Part shown: one piece after another, positions 52,234-61,360 of the stretch
How the letters are laid out: every line of letters begins with the position of its first letter
Numbering within the stretch: position 1 is the stretch's first letter
NCBI RefSeq assembly: GCF_001293685.1
Contig: NZ_BCAG01000006.1
Span: 558,001-622,000, forward strand
Length of the DNA: 64,000 bases
Direction of reading: 5' to 3'
Source: Desulfatitalea tepidiphila
Lineage (GTDB): Bacteria; Desulfobacterota; Desulfobacteria; Desulfobacterales; Desulfosarcinaceae
Translations under genes and position numbers: made by a program
The notes under the pieces: generated by a model
What the model saw: the letters and a program-made list of their open reading frames with translations, nothing else
The model's database searches: none
Told to the model about the DNA's origin: nothing

Positions 52234-52280
52234 TTAAAATAGAACCAAGAAGAAAGTGGAGAGTTGACGTCACAAAATGA

Positions 52281-52376
52281 TCCTTTTCCGCTCTTTGGTT
52301 TGCTTAACAGTGGAAAAAAGAGCATTGCCCTGAACCTGAAAGATGCGGGTGGCAAAGAAATCTTCAACCTGTCAGA
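52281..52376 (+). pseudogene. CoA-transferase gene remnant with internal deletion
   Basis: About 86 bases are nearly identical to 45061-45146 of the CoA-transferase gene (only a few substitutions and one missing G), then the sequence jumps to CCTGTCAGA, found near 45894 of the gene. So it is a second, internally deleted copy of that gene at the end of the operon. Confidence 0.8.
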
Positions 52377-52535
52377 CATCTACTGCCATTCACAGGTCTT
52401 GGATAGCAGTGGTACGATATGATATTTGAAAATTAAGATCCCACTTTAAGATTAAAGAAAAATCCAATGAATCGATATGACAAAGAGGCCAATCTCGGTT
52501 GAACGACTTCTAATTTTCACAAAAGGAAAATATCG

Positions 52536-53105
52536 ATGAAAATTATAGGTCTGGTATGCAGTCCTCGAACAGGGGGGAACACCGAAATACTGGTCGAGGA
52601 GGCTTTGGCCGCCGCCAGGGATAAAGGGGCCCAAACCGAATTGGTGCGGGTGGCCGACAAACAGATCCTTCCGTGCAACGCCTGCAACGGTTGCTCCGAT
52701 GATGGGCAATGTGTGATCGAGGACGACATGCAGGAAATCTATCAAAGACTCGAAGCTTCGGATGGGATTATTTTCGGTACGCCGGTGTACTTTATCAATG
52801 TCAGCGCCCAGGCCAAGGCGATTATGGATCGGACCTACGCGCTCTATCAAAAGAGGAAATTGCGCGGGAAGGTTGCTGCCGCTGCCGTCGCGGTAAGACG
52901 GGTCGGTGCCGGACAAGTGTTGGCTCTGATGTGTACATGGTTTACAGTCCACCAGATGATCACTGTCGGCGGATGCATTGGGTACGGTTTAGAAAAAGGA
53001 GCGGTCCGAGAGGGGACGGGCGCAGGCCCGCGGAGCACGGCCCTTGGCGAGGCTAAGTCCATTGGAAAAGCCGTGGTCGACATGATTTACCGAACTACAA
53101 AATAG
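52536..53105 (+). CDS. NADPH-dependent FMN reductase/flavodoxin-like protein, copy 2
   Basis: A 189-residue paralogue of the protein at 37931-38500 with the same parts: CSPRTGGNTEILVEEALAAA, the Cys cluster CNACNGCSDDGQC, FGTPVYFINVSAQAKAIMDR. Divergence is modest. Close to the beta-oxidation operon but separated by 300 bases with a remnant. It may serve as an electron carrier. Start ATG 52536, AAAGGAAA upstream. Confidence 0.82.
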   Translation: MKIIGLVCSPRTGGNTEILVEEALAAARDKGAQTELVRVADKQILPCNACNGCSDDGQCVIEDDMQEIYQRLEASDGIIFGTPVYFINVSAQAKAIMDRTYALYQKRKLRGKVAAAAVAVRRVGAGQVLALMCTWFTVHQMITVGGCIGYGLEKGAVREGTGAGPRSTALGEAKSIGKAVVDMIYRTTK

Positions 53106-53226
53106 ACTGAGGAAAAAAGAATCGCGGTCATCCACAAAACCCGAATAATAAAAATCTGGATTGGTCATACCGTATCTGTCACAAGTGGTTGCTATATTGG
53201 CCTCAATTAGATCAAAGGAGGCCACC

Positions 53227-53332
53227 ATGACCGACTCTACGAGCATAGGGGGATTTTCCCAATTCCGAAATCCAGTTTGACCAAGGTTTCAGCAACACCG
53301 ATGCCTGTTACGAATATTTAGCAGAGGTTTGA
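53227..53332 (+). mobile_element. IS1595-like transposase N-terminal remnant
   Basis: ATG 53227 follows a perfect AAAGGAGG. If one G in the GGGGG run (53248-53252) is ignored, the frame reads DFPNSEIQFDQGFSNTDACY then EYLAEV, the standard opening of IS1595-family transposases (FxxxxAxxEYL, normally followed by RWPDGF and a zinc ribbon). It ends in TGA. Hence both a frameshift and a truncation; the rest is gone. The remaining 53333-53539 shows nothing recognisable. Confidence 0.6.
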
Positions 53333-53539
53333 TTACACTGTTGTCCAAAATAGAACTCAAAATGGCCTGGGCCGGTTGTCATTTCGAGTGGTTATACGCA
53401 AATGGTCTCATTTATATCAAACAGGTTGTCGATTTTTTGATGGCGCTACGTAACCCCCTTTAACGGTAGTAGAATTTGAATAGGCTTTCTCGATTGTCTT
53501 ATCTCAAAAAGTAAGATCTCCTTTTAGGATATTTAGAAA

Positions 53540-54178
53540 ATGGGAATCCAAGATCGCAGGGAAAGAGAAAAGGAACAACGGCGAAATCAGATCATCGTGG
53601 CTGCCAGAAGGGTTTTTCATGAAAAAGGTTTCACTAATGCGACGATAAAAAATATTGCGAATGAGGCTGAATTGGGTTTCGGTACGTTGTACCTCTACTT
53701 CAAGAACAAGGAAGAGTTATTCGTTGCACTTTCCTTGCGAGTCTTCCATTATTTAAATATGCGCATCTCTCATATTATAAAACAAGGCAATTTAAGTAAG
53801 ATGCAACAACTTGACGCGCTAAAAAATGTACTGATCGATGTATATAATTATGACCCCGTGGTTACCATAAATATGTATCACCTGCAGTCTAGTCAGACGT
53901 TAAAAAATCTTCCAGAGGATTTGCTCGATGAGATAACAAATCTGGCGCGTTACTCAACCATTGCCATTGCTAAAATTTTCGAGGAGGGTGTTGATGCCGG
54001 CCTGTTCATCAAGAAGAATCCCTTCGCGCTGGCAGATATCTTTGGGGCTCTTTTTTCCGGTATCGTCTTATGGGAGACGAGCAAAAATATTTTGGATGAT
54101 AAAAAAAACCATTTGAAATCGACGCTTGGAACTGCTTATGAGATTTTTAGCCGGGGTATTTTAGCGCAACCATCCTGA
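53540..54178 (+). CDS. TetR family transcriptional regulator
   Basis: A 212-residue TetR protein with an HTH near the N-terminus ([20 protein letters not shown], then [16 protein letters not shown]). The C-terminal ligand domain is AT-rich in codon use, like its neighbours. It may control the beta-oxidation genes, as TetR proteins often do, but no palindromic site was found near it. ATG 53540. Confidence 0.85.
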   Translation: MGIQDRREREKEQRRNQIIVAARRVFHEKGFTNATIKNIANEAELGFGTLYLYFKNKEELFVALSLRVFHYLNMRISHIIKQGNLSKMQQLDALKNVLIDVYNYDPVVTINMYHLQSSQTLKNLPEDLLDEITNLARYSTIAIAKIFEEGVDAGLFIKKNPFALADIFGALFSGIVLWETSKNILDDKKNHLKSTLGTAYEIFSRGILAQPS

Positions 54179-54315
54179 AATTTTTTATCAGAGACAATCA
54201 CTCCGGAATATATTTGATTACGGCAAAGGAAGAGTCGGTGGGGCCACAGTTTGGCATTTTTTGGCAGTGCATACCTATTCCTTAAGCTCGCAAGTATTAA
54301 AATTATTTCAAAATA

Positions 54316-54350
54316 ATGGCCCGGCACCCTTTCCAAGCCCACCGGGCCAT
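54316..54350. terminator. Bidirectional hairpin between TetR and DUF932 genes
   Basis: ATGGCCCGG and CCGGGCCAT, perfect 9-base arms with a 17-base loop, between two convergent genes. T-richness is low (minus strand leads into TTATTTTGAAA). Confidence 0.6.
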
Positions 54351-54384
54351 ATCCTACTTCATAGAAAACAAACCAAATTCCAAC

Positions 54385-55314
54385 TCAGTTCAACATCCCC
54401 AATATATTCCCGCCAACCCGACTCAACCTGAAACTGGACTCCGCCGGTAATCCTTCCATCTGCGCTGCTCTGGTATACGTGTTGACCACATGGAACATGG
54501 TCTCTCCTGCTTCCTGCGGCCATGCCCACTCCACAGCATCCTTTTCACCACTGTTCAAAGCGAACTGACGATTGAAGCTGGCCAGGGTCGATTCGGGATT
54601 ATCCACCCGGGATTCCAACGACAGACGGAATTGTTCCCGCTGAGCGCCCAACTCCAGCGACACCTTGTCCATCACGATGGGAAACTCGCTCAAAATCTTG
54701 GTGCTCACATGCCGATACGAGGCAGAGACATCAGATTTAGCCACCAGACCATTGGTGCAAACCAGTCTCAACACGAATGCCGCAATGGAAAGCGATGCCA
54801 GGCCCACCTCCGAATTTGATATCGATATGCCCGGTTTGAATTTGTCGCCATTGATATCGAACGCCTTTTGTCCATCAGGGATGCTCAATGACATGAACTC
54901 TGTATCCAGATGACATTGAACCGGGGTCTCGGGCTTGTACCCCAAAGAATCCAAACACTCCATGACTTCGAAATTGTCCACGGGAATATACTTGGTGGTA
55001 AACACCGCTCGCACCTCATGCCCATCGAACCGGAACAGCAGCTGGTCATTTTTCTCATGCTTGATCCAGTGGTTCAAATTCATCGCCTGTACATCGGAAG
55101 GACATCGGGTCAAATACGGATATGGGATTCCCAGACGATTGGATATGGAGCGCTGTGCTACAGGCCTTAATGGATGGGGCTCACCCGCAATGCGAACGAC
55201 ATCCAGGTTATCAAACGATATGTCCGGCACGGCGATGTTCTGATCGAAACAGTTGACTGACATCGCATCCACGCGGTCGAACACTTTGCCAAGGGTAGTC
55301 AAATTGGGTTTCAT
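54385..55314 (-). CDS. DUF932 family phage/plasmid-type protein
   Basis: A 309-residue protein resembling DUF932/phage-plasmid-like family in layout: SISNRLGIPYPYLTRCPSDV, RFDGHEVRAVFTTKYIPVDN, and CTNGLVAKSDVSASYRHV. Such genes sit in plasmids, phages and integrative elements; function unknown. The start ATG 55314 has AAGGAG 6 bases before it. It is the last of a minus-strand replication/recombination block. Confidence 0.65.
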   Translation of the reverse strand: MKPNLTTLGKVFDRVDAMSVNCFDQNIAVPDISFDNLDVVRIAGEPHPLRPVAQRSISNRLGIPYPYLTRCPSDVQAMNLNHWIKHEKNDQLLFRFDGHEVRAVFTTKYIPVDNFEVMECLDSLGYKPETPVQCHLDTEFMSLSIPDGQKAFDINGDKFKPGISISNSEVGLASLSIAAFVLRLVCTNGLVAKSDVSASYRHVSTKILSEFPIVMDKVSLELGAQREQFRLSLESRVDNPESTLASFNRQFALNSGEKDAVEWAWPQEAGETMFHVVNTYTRAAQMEGLPAESSFRLSRVGGNILGMLN

Positions 55315-55464
55315 ACGATTCTCCTTTAAAGGTTGATTTCCGGAAGATGCGCCTTTCACCACCTGGCGCATTAAATTTCCCCTGACGACTCTAACAGGGT
55401 GCGTATCCAGACAAGCGGACGGGTGGCTTCCGGAAAATTTGAATTTATGGATTATTGGTGATGA

Positions 55465-55647
55465 TCAACGACTGGATTGGTTCTTTTCGATTTTACAATG
55501 GGTGGGATTGGATCTGCGAGGATTGATACTCAGTGGGTTTGATTCTGAACGGTCAAATTGATCACCAAGACAACGATCCCGTTTACGATTGCCATGCAGT
55601 TTACTTCTGAGCTTACAGGTCGTCATCTTTTCAAACGGATACGCCAT
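55465..55647 (-). CDS. 60-aa basic protein, unknown
   Basis: ATG 55647 has a strong GGAGGTGA 5 bases upstream. The peptide starts MAYPFEKMTTCKLRSKLHGN and is rich in Arg, Lys, Asn and Ser, hydrophilic. No family is recognised. Position within the phage/plasmid-like block and the excellent ribosome site are the only support. Confidence 0.5.
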   Translation of the reverse strand: MAYPFEKMTTCKLRSKLHGNRKRDRCLGDQFDRSESNPLSINPRRSNPTHCKIEKNQSSR

Positions 55648-55661
55648 ATGGTCACCTCCAT

Positions 55662-56138
55662 CTAATCGGGCAGATCAGGTTCACCCAGATCAAACAGACA
55701 GATCGAAATGGGCATGGATACGGTTGGATAGAGCGATTCCACATCCTCTTTGACCATGCTCACGATATCGCCATAGGGACTTTTTTCACTTCGTTTGGCG
55801 GTCAACATGAGGATCCCTGCTTCGATGTTGCCCTTGTCATAACCGATCTGAAGGCGCATCAAGCCCTCCAGGATGTACTCGTAGGCGCTAAAATGCCCAT
55901 CTATGGCCACGCCGTGCTTAAACCCCTTGTATTGATAACGGCGACCGGCAATGACATTGAGACATCCACTTTCACGCCATCCCATTTCATCCAAGGCAAG
56001 ACGTAGCAGCTCTTTTCGATATAGCGATCCTTGCAGGGCGGTAAACACATATTCCATGGTCATGGCCACATCCGAGACCATTGCCTTTTGCTCGATGATC
56101 TTGTCTGCATCTCTGAAATGAATCAGCTGAAAATCCAC
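55662..56138 (-). CDS. Unknown protein of the recombination block
   Basis: A 158-residue protein beginning with GTG 56138 (AAAGGAGG 8 bases upstream): MDFQLIHFRDADKIIEQKAM, later GHFSAYEYILEGLMRLQIGY. It looks like a soluble alpha/beta protein. I do not recognise a family. It is cotranscribed between the UvrD helicase and the basic 60-aa gene. Confidence 0.6.
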   Translation of the reverse strand: MDFQLIHFRDADKIIEQKAMVSDVAMTMEYVFTALQGSLYRKELLRLALDEMGWRESGCLNVIAGRRYQYKGFKHGVAIDGHFSAYEYILEGLMRLQIGYDKGNIEAGILMLTAKRSEKSPYGDIVSMVKEDVESLYPTVSMPISICLFDLGEPDLPD

Positions 56139-56248
56139 GATGGGACCTCCTTTTATATAAGGTGTGATATCGATAATGGGGTAACGATAGAACGGGTGCT
56201 GTAGCGGTTCTAAGAAGGTTTAAGAATGGTTTTTAAGCGGTTCGATCC

Positions 56249-58096
56249 TCATCGCTTGCCCAGGATCTCATCGAGAAAGATCGATTTTTTGGCGGCTTGT
56301 CCCAGATAGTTCAACGGGTATGAAAGAAACAGCAAGGTCATGGCCCGGGAAATGGCCACAAAACATATGCGCCTTTCTTCTTCAATGTTCCCCTTTTTGC
56401 TGGGCATCAATCCCTCGACCAGACCGATGACAAACACCACGGCAAACTCCAGACCCTTGGCCTTGTGCACGGTCATCAAACTGACCCCCTCTTTATCGTC
56501 ACCGACTGTCTCATCGGTGAAGCTGTCGGTATATTCCAGAAAGGCGCCGATGGTCGAATAACGGGTAGCTGCCAACTGGAGCTGATTGATGTTGGAGATC
56601 TTGATGTCATCGGGACTGGGGATATCTTCATCCACGACAAATCGATCATAATCCCAGGTGGTGCGTATCTTTTGAATCACCTCCACGGGTTCAAGAGATG
56701 GGGCACTTTCAATCAGTGGGTCCATGAAGTTAACGAATGTTTTGATATTTTTCCGGACAAAGGGCAATTCGACGATCATGGATTTCAATCCCGCATAAAG
56801 ATGAATTCCCCGTCGCCGGCAAAACTCTTTTAACTGGTCCTTGATCTTGTTGCTGACATAGCGGACAGGCACATTGAGGATATTCAATAGCGCCTCGTCT
56901 GCTTCATCGCTATCGGGGGAAGCGATCACCCGCAGATAATCCAGCAAACACTTGACCTCGTGACGATCATAAAAGGTCCGGCCGCTTTGAATGTGATACG
57001 GGATCTTGTTTTGCAAAAAGGCCTCTTCCACATACCGGCTCTGGAAATTGGCCCGATACAAAACGGCAATGTCGCTGTATTGATAACCACGGCGCTCGAT
57101 AAGATCCACGATTTCATTGACCACGCCCATGGCTTCAGTCTCTTCATTGGATGCTTCCAGTACAACGATATCATCTCCATCGGGATTGTCGGTCTTCAAT
57201 TCCTTGTGGATCTGTTTGACGTTGTGATGGATCAGGTTCTGGCAGGCACGAAGAATCTGGGGTGTGCTGCGATAGTTCAAATCGAGGATGAACTGTTTGG
57301 CCTCTGGGAACATGGATTGAAAGTTTAAGATGTTGCCCACAGACGCTCCGGTAAATGAATAGATCGCCTGATGGTCATCGCCGGCCACCCAGAAACTCGA
57401 TGGACGAATCCCCTCTCTGATCAACAGGCGAAGGATCTCAAATTGTACCGGGTTGGTGTCCTGAAACTCATCGACCAGGATGCTGGTAAAGGTCTCCTGG
57501 TATTTTTCCCGCACCTGATCGTTGTCCCTAAGCAGGTAATAGGTTTCAAGGAGCAGATCATCAAAATCAAGCAGCATCTTTTTACGCTTTTGGTCATCGT
57601 AGGCCTGATAGACGTTCGCGATCTTTTGCATGGTCCCATCGCCTTCAAACAGCGCCTTAAACTCCGTCGCATCGATGATGTTGTTTTTGGCCAGAGAGAT
57701 TTCTCGAAGAACGGTTCCCACGGTCAAATCCTTTACCTTCAATGCCTGCATCACCTTTTTCATGAAGACCATCTGCTCTTTGCCTGACAGGATTTCAAAC
57801 ACGCGGCCTTCCATTCCCAAAAGCAGATGACAAAACGAATGGATGGTCGAAAGTTTTACCCGAGAGGATAGATCCCCCAGGACCGGCACCAGTCTTGATC
57901 GCATTTCATCCGAGGCATTTCGCGTAAAGGTCAGGCCCAGGATGTTTTCAGGGGCAATGCCGTATTCTGTGATCAGTATTCCGATTCGCTCCATCATGGT
58001 CCTGGTTTTACCTGATCCGGGCACTGCGATCACGGCAGCGATGCCCTCTTTAAACTGGGCGGCTTCCTGTTGTTTGGGATTTAATTCATCGCTCAT
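56249..58096 (-). CDS. UvrD/Rep-type DNA helicase
   Basis: A 615-residue superfamily 1A helicase: Walker A VIAVPGSGKTRTMMERI, motif II ILVDEFQDTNPVQF, motif III GDDHQAIYSFTGA, motif IV NYRSTPQIL, motif V/VI LMTVHKAKGLEFAVVF and RRICFVAISRAM. It is shorter than UvrD (720), typical of element-borne versions, and unwinds DNA 3' to 5'. It overlaps the next upstream small gene by 4 bases. With SSB, Cas4-like nuclease and SWIM protein it forms a recombination/replication module. Confidence 0.92.
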   Translation of the reverse strand: MSDELNPKQQEAAQFKEGIAAVIAVPGSGKTRTMMERIGILITEYGIAPENILGLTFTRNASDEMRSRLVPVLGDLSSRVKLSTIHSFCHLLLGMEGRVFEILSGKEQMVFMKKVMQALKVKDLTVGTVLREISLAKNNIIDATEFKALFEGDGTMQKIANVYQAYDDQKRKKMLLDFDDLLLETYYLLRDNDQVREKYQETFTSILVDEFQDTNPVQFEILRLLIREGIRPSSFWVAGDDHQAIYSFTGASVGNILNFQSMFPEAKQFILDLNYRSTPQILRACQNLIHHNVKQIHKELKTDNPDGDDIVVLEASNEETEAMGVVNEIVDLIERRGYQYSDIAVLYRANFQSRYVEEAFLQNKIPYHIQSGRTFYDRHEVKCLLDYLRVIASPDSDEADEALLNILNVPVRYVSNKIKDQLKEFCRRRGIHLYAGLKSMIVELPFVRKNIKTFVNFMDPLIESAPSLEPVEVIQKIRTTWDYDRFVVDEDIPSPDDIKISNINQLQLAATRYSTIGAFLEYTDSFTDETVGDDKEGVSLMTVHKAKGLEFAVVFVIGLVEGLMPSKKGNIEEERRICFVAISRAMTLLFLSYPLNYLGQAAKKSIFLDEILGKR

Positions 58097-58383
58097 GCTG
58101 CCTGATCCTCCTTTTCAAGGTTGCGAATCGTGTTGATGGCCATTTTGATGCGGAAGCGCTTGGCCACCAGCTCATTGATCCGGGAACTGGTCTTGTCTTC
58201 CTGAATCAGTTTGGACAGCGCCTTGCCGTAATCTTTATGAAGCTCCTGCAGAAATGACACGACAGCCTCGGGTGGATGGCGTCTTAGCAACAACTCCACA
58301 TTGACGATCTGATAAACTCGGTCCCCGTCCGACTGCATGAACGTTAAAAACGATTGAACGTCATGGATGGCTCGCTTGGTCAT
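58093..58383 (-). CDS. 96-aa helical protein between helicase and nuclease genes
   Basis: ATG 58383 with AAGGAG 7 bases upstream, overlapping the nuclease 3' end (22 bases) and the helicase start (4 bases). Sequence MTKRAIHDVQSFLTFMQSDG, then LHKDYGKALSKLIQEDKTSS; predicted helical, charged. No family recognised. The tight overlaps suggest a subunit or accessory of the helicase-nuclease pair. Confidence 0.65.
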   Translation of the reverse strand: MTKRAIHDVQSFLTFMQSDGDRVYQIVNVELLLRRHPPEAVVSFLQELHKDYGKALSKLIQEDKTSSRINELVAKRFRIKMAINTIRNLEKEDQAA

Positions 58384-59188
58384 ACTCTTCTCCTTCCAGA
58401 TAGGCGTCACAGGCCTGTTTATAGGCGCATCCCTTGCACTTCCAGCTGGTATCGTTGGCCACAAAGACTCCCTTTGAGATCCCATCCCATACTTGAGCGG
58501 CCTTTTTGATCAGGCGCCGTTCATCAATGTCAGTCCGCGTGGTCCAGTATTGTTCAAATTTGGGTGTTTTGGTTTTAATCAAGGTGTCGAATCGAAGCAG
58601 GATCTCACGGTCGGCGTATCCATTTTGCCTGGCCGCGATCTGATACATGGTCAGTTGCTGGTTCTGGTCCACTTCGTCTTTCGAATAGGCCCGGCCGCTG
58701 GTTTTAAAGTCCGTGATGATGATGGTGCCGGCACTGTCCTGTTCGACCAGATCCATGGCCCCGATGATGGGAATATCGATACCGGGAAGAGTAAAACTGA
58801 ACGCCTCTTCTATGGCCAGGATGGTAAAATCGTCATCGGGCAGTTTGGTATACCAGGCAGTCAATAGATCTCTTCCAAACATCAAAAGGGAGTTGTAATC
58901 GTTGCCGTCCGCATACCGGATATCATCGCGTCCCCTTGCCATATCCAGCCAGGTGAACACGAAAAACTCGTGGACATCTTTTAGAAGCATCCGATCGCCC
59001 ATCATTTTCGCCTGGTAGAAATTTTCAAGCACCCGATGAATGCAGGTGCCAAACTCAAGGGCATCGGATTTAAATTCCATAGGCAGTTTGTCGACGCGGC
59101 CGAATTTATACAGTTGCGAGCACTCCACATATTCGTTGATGCTCGATGCCGATAGGTGCGGCGTTTGCCTAAGCTCACTTAAAACCAT
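58361..59188 (-). CDS. PD-(D/E)XK nuclease, Cas4/RecB-like with Fe-S cysteines
   Basis: A 275-residue nuclease of the PDDEXK_1 type: N-terminal LSASSINEYVECSQLYKFGRV with first Cys; catalytic core GAMDLVEQ... and IIITDFKTSGRAY (D-x-K), QLTMYQIAA (motif with Gln/Tyr), and a C-terminal Cys cluster CKGCAYKQAC. One plus three cysteines match the Fe-S staple of Cas4/AddB. No cas1/cas2 or CRISPR array is present, so it works in recombination with the UvrD helicase, not adaptation. Confidence 0.88.
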   Translation of the reverse strand: MVLSELRQTPHLSASSINEYVECSQLYKFGRVDKLPMEFKSDALEFGTCIHRVLENFYQAKMMGDRMLLKDVHEFFVFTWLDMARGRDDIRYADGNDYNSLLMFGRDLLTAWYTKLPDDDFTILAIEEAFSFTLPGIDIPIIGAMDLVEQDSAGTIIITDFKTSGRAYSKDEVDQNQQLTMYQIAARQNGYADREILLRFDTLIKTKTPKFEQYWTTRTDIDERRLIKKAAQVWDGISKGVFVANDTSWKCKGCAYKQACDAYLEGEEYDQASHP

Positions 59189-59247
59189 TATCAGTTCCTC
59201 CTCATAGGCATCCTAAAAACGCAGGATACGGCGCTTTTTTAAAACAC

Positions 59248-59298
59248 AAAGGCGATAGGCATCCGGTTGACTCGCTTTAGGATCTGCCTATCGCCTTT
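59248..59298 (-). terminator. Hairpin between SWIM and nuclease genes
   Basis: AAAGGCGATAGGCA and TGCCTATCGCCTTT, perfect 14-base arms with a 23-base loop, in the 145-base gap between minus-strand genes. A T-rich stretch (TGTGTTTTAAAA) follows on the minus strand, so it may end or attenuate the transcript from the SSB and SWIM genes. Confidence 0.6.
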
Positions 59299-59333
59299 AA
59301 AATGGCATACGTTAAGGATCTGCTTTAATTCCC

Positions 59334-60317
59334 TTAGGCAGCCGTCTGAAGTTGCCGGATGAAGGCCGAAGCATCGCTGCTGGTTAGGTTGTCAAGCGTC
59401 ACACCATAGGATTCTTCAACCATGCACTCGATCTCTTCCACGCTTATTCCCCGGCGTCTGGACAGATTGAATATGGCACGGCGCTGCGCCTCACTCATCC
59501 CAGCACGGGCAGGACTCTTTGAAGCAACATTTGTAACAGGCTCCTCTTGGGGCTGGTTTTCCACGGCAGGCGCCACTTGCGCTGCGTCTTGGGTTTCTTT
59601 TTCATCTGCAACAGCACTCTTTTTCGGCGCCTTTGCAGCAGCTTTCCTCGCCGGTTTGGATTGCGCTTTAGGATGCTCATGATTTCCCCCTTCGTTAATC
59701 GCTTCGTTGATGTCAGCGAGTTCTTCCAATGCCGTCATGCCCACATTGGTATAGGACCGGAGCGCTCTTGCAATGGCACGGGTACTGGCCATCCTGAGCA
59801 GATGTTTTGATACCTTGCTGGAACAATTGGAGGGATTGGCGTCTCCGATGTCAGAATACGTCTCACCCAGCTTGGACATCACAGTGGCCCGACAGACAGC
59901 AAAATTCCCATTGTCACTGGTGGGCATCTGAACGATTTCAACTTCGATGCTGGAAATCCCTTTTTGATGTCCCAGATCGAGCAGGCCGGGATATTTGACA
60001 AATTCCTTTCCCTCGATCTTGGTGATCCAGCGTTCATCCAGTTTGGGAGCTTGCCGTTCCAGAAATGTGGCGCCTTCGACTTGTTTTTGGGGAATGGCGT
60101 TGTATACGGCAAGGATATGCTTGCATTTAAAATCGGGTGCCTTTTTCACATTGCGGGCATAGTCTCCGCAGGTGCAAGAATCTCCGGCATCGCTGATGAT
60201 CACGTTGTATAAAATCTTGCCCTCGCTGCTTTCAACGAAGTATTGTCCGTCATCGCTTTGCAGCACTTTAAGTTGTTCCGCTTTCTGGTTTCTTTTCTGT
60301 ATCTCTTTTGCCGTCAT
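59334..60317 (-). CDS. SWIM zinc finger protein with annealing-protein-like domain
   Basis: A 327-residue protein. An N-terminal SWIM-type zinc site (CTCGDYARN...CKH, about residues 48-66) is followed by a central domain with MASTRAIARALRSYTNVGMT (about 175-195), a stretch typical of phage/plasmid proteins related to Rad52/RecT-type annealing factors. A low-complexity Ala/Lys/Pro linker follows (about 215-270), then a C-terminal helical domain (SEAQRRAIFNLSRRRGISVE) resembling those at the end of such annealing proteins. Probably binds single-stranded DNA during recombination. Start ATG 60317 after GGAGGAAG. Confidence 0.65.
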   Translation of the reverse strand: MTAKEIQKRNQKAEQLKVLQSDDGQYFVESSEGKILYNVIISDAGDSCTCGDYARNVKKAPDFKCKHILAVYNAIPQKQVEGATFLERQAPKLDERWITKIEGKEFVKYPGLLDLGHQKGISSIEVEIVQMPTSDNGNFAVCRATVMSKLGETYSDIGDANPSNCSSKVSKHLLRMASTRAIARALRSYTNVGMTALEELADINEAINEGGNHEHPKAQSKPARKAAAKAPKKSAVADEKETQDAAQVAPAVENQPQEEPVTNVASKSPARAGMSEAQRRAIFNLSRRRGISVEEIECMVEESYGVTLDNLTSSDASAFIRQLQTAA

Positions 60318-60423
60318 GCTTCCTCCGTTTCTCCGTGAGTATGATTTTGAGCCAGTCGAGCAGCTCAAGTCCAATTGCGATGATCAGTTCAACGGTTCTT
60401 GTTTTCATCGCCCTCCTTGTGGT

Positions 60424-60768
60424 TCAGATGGGGACATCATCGGGTGGGTTGTCGCCAAATCCCCTGCCGTCTGTTTTGATAAACTCGATGGTATTGGCAA
60501 TGAGCTGGATCGATGAGCGGGTGACGCCTTCATCTGTTTCCCACTTATTCTGGTCCAAGATGCCGACCACAGCGATGCGGGCGCCTTTATGCAGATGACG
60601 CTCGGTGATTTCTGCCAGTTTTTGAAAGCAGGTGATCTTGATCCAGCCGGTCTTTTTTTTCGATGACCTGAAGGCCAGGTTAAATGTCGCTACCGGGTCG
60701 CCCTCGCTGGAATAGAAAATCTCGGGGTCGGCACCCAAGTTGCCGGTTAAAATGCAGGAATTGAGCAT
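60424..60768 (-). CDS. ssb: Single-stranded DNA-binding protein
   Basis: A 114-residue SSB: MLNSCILTGNLGADPEIFYS, ATFNLAFRSSKKKTGWIKIT and HLHKGARIAVVGILDQNKWE, the OB fold of bacterial SSB. It ends ...NPPDDVPI, which resembles the acidic DDxPF C-terminal tip with the last Phe replaced by Ile. It is shorter than chromosomal SSB, typical of mobile elements. First gene of the minus-strand block; the divergent 60769-61053 region is AT-rich (TTAATATATATAG near 60830) and likely holds its promoter. Confidence 0.88.
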   Translation of the reverse strand: MLNSCILTGNLGADPEIFYSSEGDPVATFNLAFRSSKKKTGWIKITCFQKLAEITERHLHKGARIAVVGILDQNKWETDEGVTRSSIQLIANTIEFIKTDGRGFGDNPPDDVPI

Positions 60769-61053
60769 GGATTTGCCTCCTTGGTTGGGGTGATGGATTT
60801 TGGTGGGTGGGTTTGGTGGTCTATTGGGGATTAATATATATAGATGGGGGCGGAGTGGAGGGATATAGGTGCGCAGTAAGGGGGGATTTAGGCCTGTATT
60901 TCAGCCGATATGACACACAGCATACAACTTGCTTGAATGATTGATCAATCCAGTCCGATGCCGATCATAAATTATTGACAACACGCCAACTTATGTTATC
61001 CTGCCCAGGTAATTTCCAAGTCGCCAGACCAACCCCACGAGCAGGTCAGTCAA

Positions 61054-61263
61054 ATGCCGAGCAGAAAACGCCAGGTCCTCGATTGTCTCTCCAAAAGGAC
61101 GCTGGCGGACCTGTCCCAGGCTTTTGGATACACGGGATCCTCCGCGTTAAACAAGAGTGAGTTGGCCGGTAGCAAATCGGCTGGAAAAGGGCTTGGTAAA
61201 ACCGTCGAAGCTGGCCGAAGTGCAGTTGGACAATTTCTGCACCAAGATGACCGGAGACGATAA
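61054..61263 (+). CDS. Possible 69-aa gene upstream of hsdM
   Basis: ATG 61054; MPSRKRQVLDCLSKRTLADL then SQAFGYTGSSALNKSELA resembles the helical SAP-like start found in some proteins next to type I or DNA-modification systems. The rest is Ser/Gly-rich and may be frame-shifted. No clear ribosome site. It could be a broken gene. Otherwise 60769-61360 shows no coding sequence I can support. Confidence 0.35.
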   Translation: MPSRKRQVLDCLSKRTLADLSQAFGYTGSSALNKSELAGSKSAGKGLGKTVEAGRSAVGQFLHQDDRRR

Positions 61264-61360
61264 ATGAATTCAGCCCTCGGAAACTCTGTAGACCGAGGTG
61301 TCAATCCCACCCGGGAAGCCGCTCAAACATCAAGGAATTCAGATTAGAACGGAGATATGC

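Noticed and set aside
58361-59188. Cas4-like nuclease considered as evidence for a CRISPR-Cas locus
   Set aside because: No repeat array and no cas1/cas2 or effector genes in the window; context is a recombination module.
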